From positions 1 to 21,929 of the IMG/VR virus record IMGVR_UViG_3300034121_000196: a DNA stretch of 21,929 bases. One strand, written 5' to 3'. This stretch comes from a virus. Under the pieces are notes generated by a model. The model was not told the DNA's origin and did not search any database. It saw only the letters and a program-made list of their open reading frames with translations. Each line of letters begins with the position of its first letter. The first letter of the stretch is position 1. Of the stretch, positions 17,001 to 21,929 are shown piece by piece. Position numbers and translations under genes: made by a program.

Positions 17001-19203
17001 CTTCCTCTACGTGTCGCGCGTTCTTGGTATTCCTCTGGCCCCGGACAAGCACGCCAAGGCGATCACCATGCTGACGGCTCCGGGCAGTGCGCTTCGTAAG
17101 TCGTTGAAGTTCGATGACACCCCCGGCTACGATCCCAGCAGGACGGTCGAGGCTGTTGCACGCCATGTAACCACACGCTCTTCGCTCATCGTGAAGACGC
17201 GCTTCCAGCCGCTGCTCCGTGATCTCATGGATCAATCCTCCGAGACGGGCCAGAAGTGGTTTGGTGACAAGGAAGCTGTCATCACCGCCAAGGAGCGCCT
17301 CGACGCCGCGACTGACCAGAAGCAGAAGGACTACTGGCAGGACAGGCTCAACAAAGAACTCTATATGTACGTCACCACTAACCCCGGAGCCAAGGGGTGG
17401 GATGGTAGCCGCTCGACGTTCAACAACCAGCCGACCAAGGCCAGCCTTGGTATGCGTTACTACAGCGATACCAGCGCAGAGTTCGACGCCATCAACGATG
17501 CACCTAACATCTCGGAGTCCACGTTCGAGGGTAAGCGGTTCGCTGCGCTGGCAAAGATGGTCACCAGCATCGGCTTCCTTGGCGGTATGTTCACGCAGTT
17601 CGCGCAGAACCTGATGTCGCCCGCTACGAACGTGCTGCCGTATCTCGCATCCAAGGACAGCCAAACGGGCTTCGGCGGCGGCTTCGGTGTGGCGGTCATT
17701 CCTGCATACCTCAAGGCGTTCAAGGACACAGTAGCCATCAGCAGCCTCAAAACGCTCACCAACCCCCTTGAAGATGCCAAGGCATTCGAGAAGATTGCCA
17801 ATGAGATCAAGGCCGCGCGCGATGCTGGTGACACTGCCAAGGAAGCTCAGCTTGTCCAGCAGTACAGCCTTAGCTACTACGAAGCTCTGAACATCGCCCG
17901 CGAAATCCGCGAAGGTAAGCTCATCCCGGCACAGGCAAACTCCCTGCTGGAGACTGCCCGTGGTATGTTTATGAGTGGATCAGGAAAGCTGGACAAATTC
18001 GGTAAGGGCTTCCTCAAGTTCTCCGACGTGTACATGATCCCGTTCAATATCTCGGAGCAGGCCACCCGCCGCGCCACCTTCCTCACTGCATTCAGGCTGG
18101 AGTTCAACCGTCTGAAGGAAGCCGGGTTCAACGAGGACAAGGCCAGTGAGATGGCCCGCCTCTTCGCCGTAGACACGGTGGATAAGACGCTGGGTGAATA
18201 CTCCAATACCAACCGCCCGCCCATATGGCGCGATGGCGTCATGTCGCTCCTGTTCGTCTACAAGACCTACCCGCTGACATCTCTCCTGCTGTTCAAGAAT
18301 ATGTCCCGCGCAGGCAAGCTCGGTATGTTGACCTCGCTCTACGTGCTGGCTGGTGCTGCTGGCTTCCCGCTGGTGGACGACATCGAAGACCTTATCGATA
18401 CGCTCTCGCAGCGGTTCGGCCTCGACATTGGTCAGGGTCCTGCCGTGCGCATGGCGATTGTCCGTCAGCTTGAAGAGTTCTTCCCCGGCTGGTCTGACCT
18501 GATCCTGCGCGGCCCGATGAACCACTACACGGGTGCGGACGTTGGTGCGAAGTTCGGTCTGGAGGACTTCCTCCCCGGCACGGGTATCTTCCTCAAGGGT
18601 GCCAACACCACGGAAGAACTCAAGAGCATCGCTGGACCTGTGATCGGTATGGGTCTGAGCATGGGCAACTTCCTGTATGACTTCGGTCGCGCTCCGCTTT
18701 CGGCCACTGTCAGCGCGGTAGACGTAGCCCGCGAAGCTCCGATCTCGCTTGTCCGTGCCATCGGTGACAGCGTAGCCTACATGCAGAACGGTGCCGTCGT
18801 GGATCGCCGGGGCTACATCGTCTCGCCGGAAGTCAGTGCGTTCACGGTGATGTCTCGCATCCTTGGCTTCTACCCTGCTGACGCAGCGCGGCAGTACGAC
18901 TTCATCAAGTATGCTAACCGCATGAACTACGACTACAAGGAAGTCGGGGTCGCTTACCGCATGGCTTGGGTCAAGGCTATGATGACAGGTGACAGGTCAC
19001 AGGCTGCACGCATCGTGCGCGAGGTCAACGACTGGAACGAGGCCAACCAAGGTGGACCGGGGGTCATCCGTAACTTCCTGCGCAACGCCCAGAAGGCGCT
19101 TCAGGAAGCCCGCCGTCCTGCTGGTGAGAGGTTCCTCAAGTCTGCGCCAGTCGCATCCCGCGCCAGCTACGACCGCTTCATGGGGTATATCGCACCAGAG
19201 TGA
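11017..19203 (+). CDS. Giant (2728-residue) large polyvalent / ejection-type protein
   Basis: It is much the longest gene in the window. The N-terminal 450 residues are Gly/Ala-rich with hydrophobic helices (about 189-230 and 309-450, SLASNVFQQTGQAYGETMAD, TEAFQEALQ, GGGFGGAGG), a common opening of phage large polyvalent proteins. Residues 529-690 are a Pro/Ala/Gln linker with three repeats. Residues 829-895 are low complexity. A Lys/Glu helix lies around 1100-1160. About 1253-1470 is a zincin-like domain with HEAIGH (1361-1366) and a Glu-rich helix (1411-1415). About 1898 reads PLWREGKFQV, a pattern of polyvalent-protein-associated domains. The last 600 residues include hydrophobic helices (2180-2210, 2436-2450). 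It probably travels with the DNA into the host, but this is inference. The ATG at 11017 (TGATG) is preferred to the GTG at 11014. Confidence 0.75.
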   Translation: MANPLDPTFSPLTSGLAAPPPSMAEDYATRLRQAGLAQRQGFVQEPELPTGRTARLAYSPSTKQFFVGGYTFDDDNDTAAVALSKYANQEAPLPEGDWQEIDPASYAQYVEGIRSPGFFQQIANNFDIGLDEMQQTLGYGLMFAGATETGARLADQSADLAKTQIYQRNIENIGENGVLDWVAATIGRLGPNIIESVITAGIGAGIGSAATPAGTAGGAVLGFFGKSAVKKALYEAAKKHFKGQALDAAEKKLLLSSAGMLNAASNAAKTKLAPGAFNQFMEEGLQAGAEAVAKRVAARAPTEIGAAGLSLASNVFQQTGQAYGETMADGGEGNRAVALGVGAIGGIADTAGEFLLAGRVFSEAMGDVAGSITKRKKALNILKRVGAGAGVGAGMEGGTEAFQEALQLAANPVVDVNTAEGQSRLLNAFAGGALLGGGFGGAGGIFAGSLTDNKQEANLLLPVAKTDPGYAQYLLDVKKQLGEAEYNKVFGPPQPYTRIMEDEARTASFPTQEEFLAGRARLGVVPPSAAQPQGELFANAPMGNVPAPVPAGPMLPEAPAVGQGAFPFTPSARYPVPAVLANIPSPAEMVGPIVPSGTQASLPFAGAGQAPAPVPTGPMLPPSTDMGGTQLGLFQTYAPPAAATPQGELLLRGGAGRAPARVPTGPMPQPSADMGGVQGALQPQKEPPAPPPPTNAMQPQLERLKRGMEFEQARRQAATRATPAERVYTEATIDQPITLDVDAVISPDKLGKKLTPNERDRRKILAGFNTLTQPQQNLILGTFGYDEAQLIAYVRREKPPVVVKQFATLARVNEDAFKVDIPKPLKRGEKNAAQPGAGTEGAKPAGERAGKNRGAGEGDNVRAGAEATETQAQPAAEQPAARSETLREEAGGAAVTVESTERRLKGTPGAPPDYLVTLSDGRTAIIYKDNDSKDWRIDHPGARAFAPSQVGYASDVLGATKKEALENVVDALDRMEAAVAASKAEKDEVLKRGEAGKPARKSDLQMFLDTYKDPKLMVGMRGNPDLKDVVEYADWLGSLSKKDLAKIELVFVKSDNPFLAAGSMDPVRVRAKLEEQLSPKVEGAAVAPSQEAAEEPKPVLTKAEKKAAEKAAREAKKYKNLPEKEQIALAKEAERQGTIIATAMELEQDVPTLKEMFAEVTDVEADLYEVYGTIGNIILAQRENQKKGTSVKDAAKQSFIESVGTLYNWATKPGLSQEAKNTAAAFLDVQISASETVPLKEGVKQAIKDAEQGMFSLSQFDAVTNPVDENGRPAKGVNPIRAKAIVDKFRSGLAKAPKFFVYKNQADLQRRNPDLYQRAVAARPQGDFDTAMASGYAFDGTVLVFTDRIPTEKYMRFLLAHEAIGHFGMRSLLPAKQFDALMDYVYDNNPSVRQSVDGALKGSKDLGARREAVEEHMAKFAEKLDSSILRRVWSAIKDVLNKLGVKFEDDIVRYLVSQARSTVRNGSSMFTPSTFALNLQTVMTNNGTGRFSIDPAYSAQHTLRNQLDLMATPPASIEETGNTLRDLKIDGLDMFENFMRNTFRLRNFNALRNHGAQIAEHLKDAMRTNAQSLYNMYNERLAKLLALTGDSRRVVSYAMVISRRIASPRFKLDKELRNKALLVLGDERLDGSGRDTKVDEDVLKKLLDLGTLSKKELEDGAEITYEEAIEGGKTKKVTVKVKGLQEELGRGLTDEEYDIYVQTRKDLADLDIERLKAQFDNFFLAEKVSTKGINKVLADKEMTADDGKFVRDIVNHAKKLFVDDMEYDERGMPDVTTKTAMRMEQFFKAVNTAIVKKEFTDDLKKDVREFYFPKPTKKLTKEEEQARAEALAKGNEKSEAAIKKIEDFRSRRTEFSGLEEQSVIYTVQDRVKEIVLADAAFERAQMFVRRSIASSHVPLWREGKFQVRVEAQINGRTVQLHPDVQNKMIYSLAPNLSEAEGAAAFYNDKMKDIEYSGLVRDDATGEYKTQTFKVFARASKTVDTVSSDPSIDIDNFLYVSRVLGIPLAPDKHAKAITMLTAPGSALRKSLKFDDTPGYDPSRTVEAVARHVTTRSSLIVKTRFQPLLRDLMDQSSETGQKWFGDKEAVITAKERLDAATDQKQKDYWQDRLNKELYMYVTTNPGAKGWDGSRSTFNNQPTKASLGMRYYSDTSAEFDAINDAPNISESTFEGKRFAALAKMVTSIGFLGGMFTQFAQNLMSPATNVLPYLASKDSQTGFGGGFGVAVIPAYLKAFKDTVAISSLKTLTNPLEDAKAFEKIANEIKAARDAGDTAKEAQLVQQYSLSYYEALNIAREIREGKLIPAQANSLLETARGMFMSGSGKLDKFGKGFLKFSDVYMIPFNISEQATRRATFLTAFRLEFNRLKEAGFNEDKASEMARLFAVDTVDKTLGEYSNTNRPPIWRDGVMSLLFVYKTYPLTSLLLFKNMSRAGKLGMLTSLYVLAGAAGFPLVDDIEDLIDTLSQRFGLDIGQGPAVRMAIVRQLEEFFPGWSDLILRGPMNHYTGADVGAKFGLEDFLPGTGIFLKGANTTEELKSIAGPVIGMGLSMGNFLYDFGRAPLSATVSAVDVAREAPISLVRAIGDSVAYMQNGAVVDRRGYIVSPEVSAFTVMSRILGFYPADAARQYDFIKYANRMNYDYKEVGVAYRMAWVKAMMTGDRSQAARIVREVNDWNEANQGGPGVIRNFLRNAQKALQEARRPAGERFLKSAPVASRASYDRFMGYIAPE
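12652..13059 (+). repeat. Three diverged Pro-rich repeats in the giant-protein linker
   Basis: Three units of about 23 residues share the pattern PA-x-VP-x-GPM-x-P followed by an M/V-G-(G)-x-Q-x-x-L/F end. They lie at residues 546-568, 611-634 and 659-681 of the giant protein (nt 12652-12720, 12847-12918, 12991-13059). The bases have diverged more than the residues, so the repeats are old or held by selection on the protein. Confidence 0.65.
13508..13702 (+). CDS. Embedded out-of-frame small ORF inside the giant gene (putative)
   Basis: A 64-codon frame lies in a different frame within the giant gene. It starts at an ATG preceded by GGAG (13498-13501) with a six-base spacer and ends in TAA. 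The product begins MPLSPEQEQKVQSLLESGRA, continues with a helix-like KTEAQARAIMYAQEQ, and ends in a basic, proline-rich tail (PPKPKRSPQRSN, then GVKPYGKKLVGPL). It looks like a globular or nucleic-acid-binding protein rather than a random frame. The giant protein's own frame here is low complexity (Ala/Gly/Glu/Gln) and uses codons (gga, gca, gta, cta, aga) that are unlike its surroundings. I recognise no family. It may be an expressed nested gene or the remains of an inserted gene. An in-frame ATG at 13454 exists but lacks this ribosome binding site. Confidence 0.4.
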   Translation: MPLSPEQEQKVQSLLESGRAKTEAQARAIMYAQEQRPPKPKRSPQRSNLPPGVKPYGKKLVGPL

Positions 19204-19319
19204 TGGTGGCCCGTATCGTGGAGCCTTACGGCATCGCGCCCCCCAAAGGAAGAAACGAGGGCCTTAGCGGATGCTGTTATATCTACCGACCTGCACCTGC
19301 GGCGAGTAGCCCGGAATGA
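19203..19319 (+). CDS. 38-residue ORF coupled to the giant gene (putative)
   Basis: The ATG at 19203 overlaps the giant gene's stop (TGATG), the same junction type used elsewhere in the operon. The TGA at 19317-19319 directly abuts the stop of the opposing gene at 19320. The product starts MVARIVEPYGIAPPKGRNEG and ends with LSGCCYIYRPAPAASSPE. It has two adjacent cysteines. LSGC resembles a lipobox but no hydrophobic signal segment precedes it, so a lipoprotein is unlikely. No family is recognised. It is the only thing occupying this stretch besides possible terminator structure, and may be non-functional. Confidence 0.35.
   Translation: MVARIVEPYGIAPPKGRNEGLSGCCYIYRPAPAASSPE
19231..19274 (+). 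other. Possible imperfect stem-loop after the giant gene
   Basis: GCATC (19231-19235) can pair with GATGC (19270-19274). The next GC/GC and GCCC/GGGC pairs are separated by small bulges, leaving a loop of about 17 bases. A mildly T-rich stretch (TGTTATATCT) follows. It could help end rightward transcription, but the bulges make it weak evidence. Confidence 0.25.
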
Positions 19320-19331
19320 CTAACGGGCTAC
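19306..19331. terminator. Candidate bidirectional hairpin at convergent gene ends
   Basis: GTAGCCCG (19306-19313) and CGGGCTAC (19324-19331) form a perfect 8-bp stem with a 10-base loop. The loop contains the TGA of the rightward 38-codon ORF and the stop (CTA, read TAG) of the leftward transglycosylase gene. There is no T-run on either side, so a classic intrinsic terminator is not shown. The position between convergent operons makes transcription ending or 3'-end protection the likely role. Confidence 0.45.
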
Positions 19332-19736
19332 CTTGTTGGCGTAACGGGCTGCTGCCTTAGAAACCTTGCGTCCGTAGGCTACACTGATGCCTTGGTTATG
19401 GCAAGCAGCAGCACGCCACAGGTTGCGGGTCTTCTTCCAACAGAGCGCCAGATGCTTCATGCCCGCATCAGTCTGGGTCGCACAGGATGCTGCCCGGATG
19501 TTCTTATACCCAAGCGCACGCGCTGTGGACGGCAGGATTTGCAGAGGGCCTTTCTCCCCGGCAGCGCCAGTGCGTCCGCACTGCACGCCGCTCTCGACCT
19601 TGGCAACACGAAGAGCGAACTCTACCGGGACACCGTGACGCTTCGCGGAACTGACCACCAGTGGCTTCGCATCAGCAAACACCATGGTGGTGGAAAGCAC
19701 GAGGGCCACACCTGTGGCAGCGATAAACTTCTTCAT
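19320..19736 (-). CDS. Secreted lytic transglycosylase (SLT-type)
   Basis: This 138-residue protein has an N-terminal signal peptide: MKK, a hydrophobic core (FIAATGVALVLSTTMVF), and likely cleavage after ADA at residue 23. The SLT-type domain has AKVESG with catalytic Glu48, GPLQILPSTARALGY (63-77) as the second motif, and HNQG (113-116) in place of the usual YNAG. Four cysteines (53, 85, 99, 112) suggest disulfides in the periplasm. It resembles short SLT proteins of alphaproteobacteria (from memory). The start has AGGAG seven bases upstream, sharing its first bases with the TAG of the preceding primase/helicase gene, so the two are probably co-transcribed. It could act in lysis, in cell-wall remodelling during infection, or against superinfection; the sequence does not decide. 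Confidence 0.8.
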   Translation of the reverse strand: MKKFIAATGVALVLSTTMVFADAKPLVVSSAKRHGVPVEFALRVAKVESGVQCGRTGAAGEKGPLQILPSTARALGYKNIRAASCATQTDAGMKHLALCWKKTRNLWRAAACHNQGISVAYGRKVSKAAARYANKVAR

Positions 19737-19746
19737 GCACTATCTC

Positions 19747-21929
19747 CTATACAACGACCTGAAGCTGGTTCAGGGTCATGTTATCAACGGTATTGTCAGC
19801 GTCATCGAGAATGCTGCGCAACCTGTCGTGGTTAAGGTTGAGGCCAAGAACGTATATCTGACCGGGCTTGGTGGGACAGTCCTTACCGATTGAAAACTTC
19901 TCCGATTTAGGTGTGGCATTTATGCCACTCAAAGTGAAGGTCTTGACGATGGCGTTGTAATCACCGTGGTTCGTGTTGACCCACTGCTTAAAATGTTTCC
20001 TGTCTATCATCATCGTACCACTGGTGAACGGCTCACTCGCCGCCTTGCGATACGCATCGATGCGCACCCGGATACCGTTACGAGGGATGCGGCTCTGGTC
20101 TGTCAACGCCCTTGGGTTACCAAGTGTGTGCATGACGGTGACCGTCTCGCTGGAAGCATCGTTGAGATATGCAGCCAGCATATCAAAGGCGTCCATCTGG
20201 TTGGACTTAACCGTGTCGCGCAGCAGGCCAATCTGACTGAGGATAGCACGTGTGCATTTCTCATAGTCGTACTGGATCAGGTTAAGTTTGCTGGCAAGCT
20301 CGTTGCCCAGATCAGCGTTTACGATGCCCTGCTCCCAGAAGCGTTCCTGACCGGAGAACCTCACATCGTACTTCTGGAAAAACCGGATGCGGTGATCTTC
20401 GATCATCGCCCTGCAACCATCCTCGCCAAGCTCCACGAGATGTTTGAGTATCACTTCACCGGCCAAACCGTGGTTGTTACTGAGTGTGTCGAATATCTTT
20501 TTGCCAGCGTTAGAACTGTCGCTGAACATCGGTACAGCGTGCATGTTGATCTCCAGCAGTCGGGCAAGCTGCGCGTCCGTATCCATACCAGAGGACATCA
20601 TCTTGGAACCCAGTGACCTGTTGGATGAGGTCACGCATGGTAGGCCCCACGTCTTGGCTTCCCTCTCCTCGGCGTTCTTGTTAAGGCGGGCCTTGTCCTT
20701 GCCTTGAGTAACCCAATAGCAAAAGTCACCGACCTCCTTGTCGGGCATCATGGTCGCTTCATCGATAGTAATGGGTAGGTTGTTATAGAACCCGAAGCGG
20801 GAGAACACGGCGTTCTGTGTGTACTTTGCTGCGAAGTGCAGCTTGTCTGGGATACCGTAGATCGACTGCATCCAAAGCTGAGCGATGGACTTGCCCGATC
20901 CTGTCGGGCCGCAGAGGCTGATCACCACGCCACGAAGTCCACTGAACTGGTACAGTGGTGCAGAGAACGCCACGCCAAGGGCGAAGCCGTGAACGGGTAG
21001 ATTGCCACGCTCGATGACGGAGGTAAGCAGGGACCAGTCGCGGAGGCTACCCTTTACATCGAACAACTTCTCGCCAAGCTTCTGAGATGTGGCGGCGAGG
21101 TTGATGTTCTCAACCACTGCGGAGCCACTGTCGTCGCGCTTGATGATCCGGTCACCGATCAGGAACTGGGTATTGTTCTCCTTCCACCCCATGGTGGAGT
21201 AGAGATTTGTCACCGCCTTGATCTTGCGGAGTTCGTCCATGTATGAGCGTAGCATTGTTTGAAAACTCAGCGTTTGGTTCTTGCTGGCAAGAACGATCCC
21301 TTGGTCTGCGATAGCTGTTGCGAACTCCCGGTTCTCTGCGGCGAGGAAAGCCTGTCGGAAGCGAAGTTCCTTCCACCCTGAGTGCGGGCGGTTCCAGTGG
21401 TAGCGCACCACCTCGTAGCCCAGTGTCTCGTCGTAGCCATAACCTACTGGATATAGGTCGAACTTGCACACGTCGATATCCGTGCCGTCCGTGACTTGCT
21501 TGATGCCGTCTGCCGTGCGCTTGAACGGCTTGGGGATTTGGACTTGGAACGCTACCTGATCCGGTGCGGTCTGCTCGATGGTGACCTCTTCCCGCTGCAA
21601 GCCCAGCCGTGCTGGTGATCCGATGCGCCCGTTGAAGCGGCACGACTTGCAGATATCCGGGCGCTCACTGTCGAACTTGGCGCAGGTAGTAGGACCAGTG
21701 GCGGCGTTCTTCCAGTGATCTACCTTGCGGATGGTCTCGTCTTCGCTGAAAGTGGGATGGTCCTTCGACCACGCGATAGCTGTATCCTCTGGGGCTTCGC
21801 AGAAGGCAGCGATGCCGATCACCCCATACCACATGGGTTCACTGACATCCTTCTGGTTGTTAACTGCCCAGTTAACCTGAGCGCACTTGGAGACGATCAC
21901 ATCCGGTTTGGCTGGAGGGTAGTCTTGTC
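19747..21929 (-). CDS. Primase/helicase-type AAA+ ATPase, DUF927-like (N-terminus outside window)
   Basis: The frame is open to the right edge, past the GTG at 21898-21900, with PPAKPDVIVSKCAQVNWAV running through it, so the true start lies outside. Numbering from that GTG, residues 60-100 have a cysteine cluster (GPTTCAKF, then ICKSCRFNGRIGSP) seen in phage primases ahead of the helicase. GPTGSGKS (331-338, nt 20887-20910) is Walker A, ITIDE (377-381) is Walker B, TSSN (424-427) fits sensor 1, and Arg447 in DAQLARLLE fits an arginine finger. The pattern from Walker A through KDKARLNKNAEE matches DUF927-type helicases. It probably unwinds DNA at the phage fork and may carry a primase domain upstream. 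It is transcribed opposite to the virion operon. Confidence 0.8.
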   Translation of the reverse strand, partial: QDYPPAKPDVIVSKCAQVNWAVNNQKDVSEPMWYGVIGIAAFCEAPEDTAIAWSKDHPTFSEDETIRKVDHWKNAATGPTTCAKFDSERPDICKSCRFNGRIGSPARLGLQREEVTIEQTAPDQVAFQVQIPKPFKRTADGIKQVTDGTDIDVCKFDLYPVGYGYDETLGYEVVRYHWNRPHSGWKELRFRQAFLAAENREFATAIADQGIVLASKNQTLSFQTMLRSYMDELRKIKAVTNLYSTMGWKENNTQFLIGDRIIKRDDSGSAVVENINLAATSQKLGEKLFDVKGSLRDWSLLTSVIERGNLPVHGFALGVAFSAPLYQFSGLRGVVISLCGPTGSGKSIAQLWMQSIYGIPDKLHFAAKYTQNAVFSRFGFYNNLPITIDEATMMPDKEVGDFCYWVTQGKDKARLNKNAEEREAKTWGLPCVTSSNRSLGSKMMSSGMDTDAQLARLLEINMHAVPMFSDSSNAGKKIFDTLSNNHGLAGEVILKHLVELGEDGCRAMIEDHRIRFFQKYDVRFSGQERFWEQGIVNADLGNELASKLNLIQYDYEKCTRAILSQIGLLRDTVKSNQMDAFDMLAAYLNDASSETVTVMHTLGNPRALTDQSRIPRNGIRVRIDAYRKAASEPFTSGTMMIDRKHFKQWVNTNHGDYNAIVKTFTLSGINATPKSEKFSIGKDCPTKPGQIYVLGLNLNHDRLRSILDDADNTVDNMTLNQLQVVV

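Noticed and set aside
11017-19203. Giant protein as an N4-like virion RNA polymerase
   Set aside because: No single-subunit RNA polymerase motifs were found by eye, and the motif pattern (Gly-rich N-terminus, HExxGH block) is that of polyvalent proteins.
19392-19835. Rightward open frame of 147 codons over the secreted transglycosylase gene
   Set aside because: It is opposite a gene with a signal peptide and catalytic motifs and has no domain or start signal of its own.
21898-21900. GTG as true start of the primase/helicase gene
   Set aside because: The frame stays open to the right edge and encodes a protein-like sequence (PPAKPD) that continues smoothly into the conserved region, so the start lies outside the window.
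1-21929. tRNA genes, CRISPR arrays, insertion sequences, integrase or attachment sites
   Set aside because: None seen. Gaps between genes are only a few bases, no regularly spaced repeats occur, and no transposase or integrase motifs are coded.

Overview
The window looks like part of the genome of a tailed bacteriophage (Caudoviricetes) with podovirus-like organisation. It is moderately GC-rich. The gene families hint at an alphaproteobacterial host, but this is inference: the main hints are the style of the secreted lytic transglycosylase and of the small lysis-region proteins. No terminase, portal or capsid gene is visible, so the host range and phage genus cannot be fixed from this window.

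Layout. Positions 1-19319 form one rightward, tightly packed virion and lysis operon. Most junctions overlap by 1 or 4 bases (TGATG, ATGA, GTGA), which suggests translational coupling. The order is: the 3' end of an unknown gene (1-71); two head-tail adaptor-type proteins (68-1389); a tail fibre-like protein (1398-2480); a lysis-type cassette of five small genes (2496-3714) with a membrane/coiled-coil protein, a 54-residue basic protein, an M15 endopeptidase, a holin-like protein and a one-span basic protein; a large tail nozzle-like protein (3720-6338); a small coiled protein; two low-complexity internal virion-type proteins; a 756-residue internal protein with a lytic transglycosylase domain; and a 2728-residue giant protein of the large polyvalent / ejected type (11017-19203). 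A 38-codon frame closes the operon.

The last 2.6 kb is coded on the other strand. A primase/helicase-type AAA+ ATPase (DUF927-like) enters from the right edge without its N-terminus. Just downstream of it is a secreted lytic transglycosylase. The two transcription units converge at 19319/19320 with no spacer, and an 8-bp hairpin holds both stop codons in its loop.

How the genes fit together. The adaptors and nozzle would build the short tail. The fibre would bind the host. The transglycosylase-bearing internal protein and the giant protein would be ejected with the DNA to cross the envelope and perhaps act in the cytoplasm. The lysis cassette would release progeny.

Main points for a second look: a small frame with its own ribosome binding site, embedded out of frame in a low-complexity linker of the giant gene; an HExxxH zincin-like site in the giant protein; beta modules apparently nested inside other domains of the nozzle protein; and the hairpin at the convergent junction.
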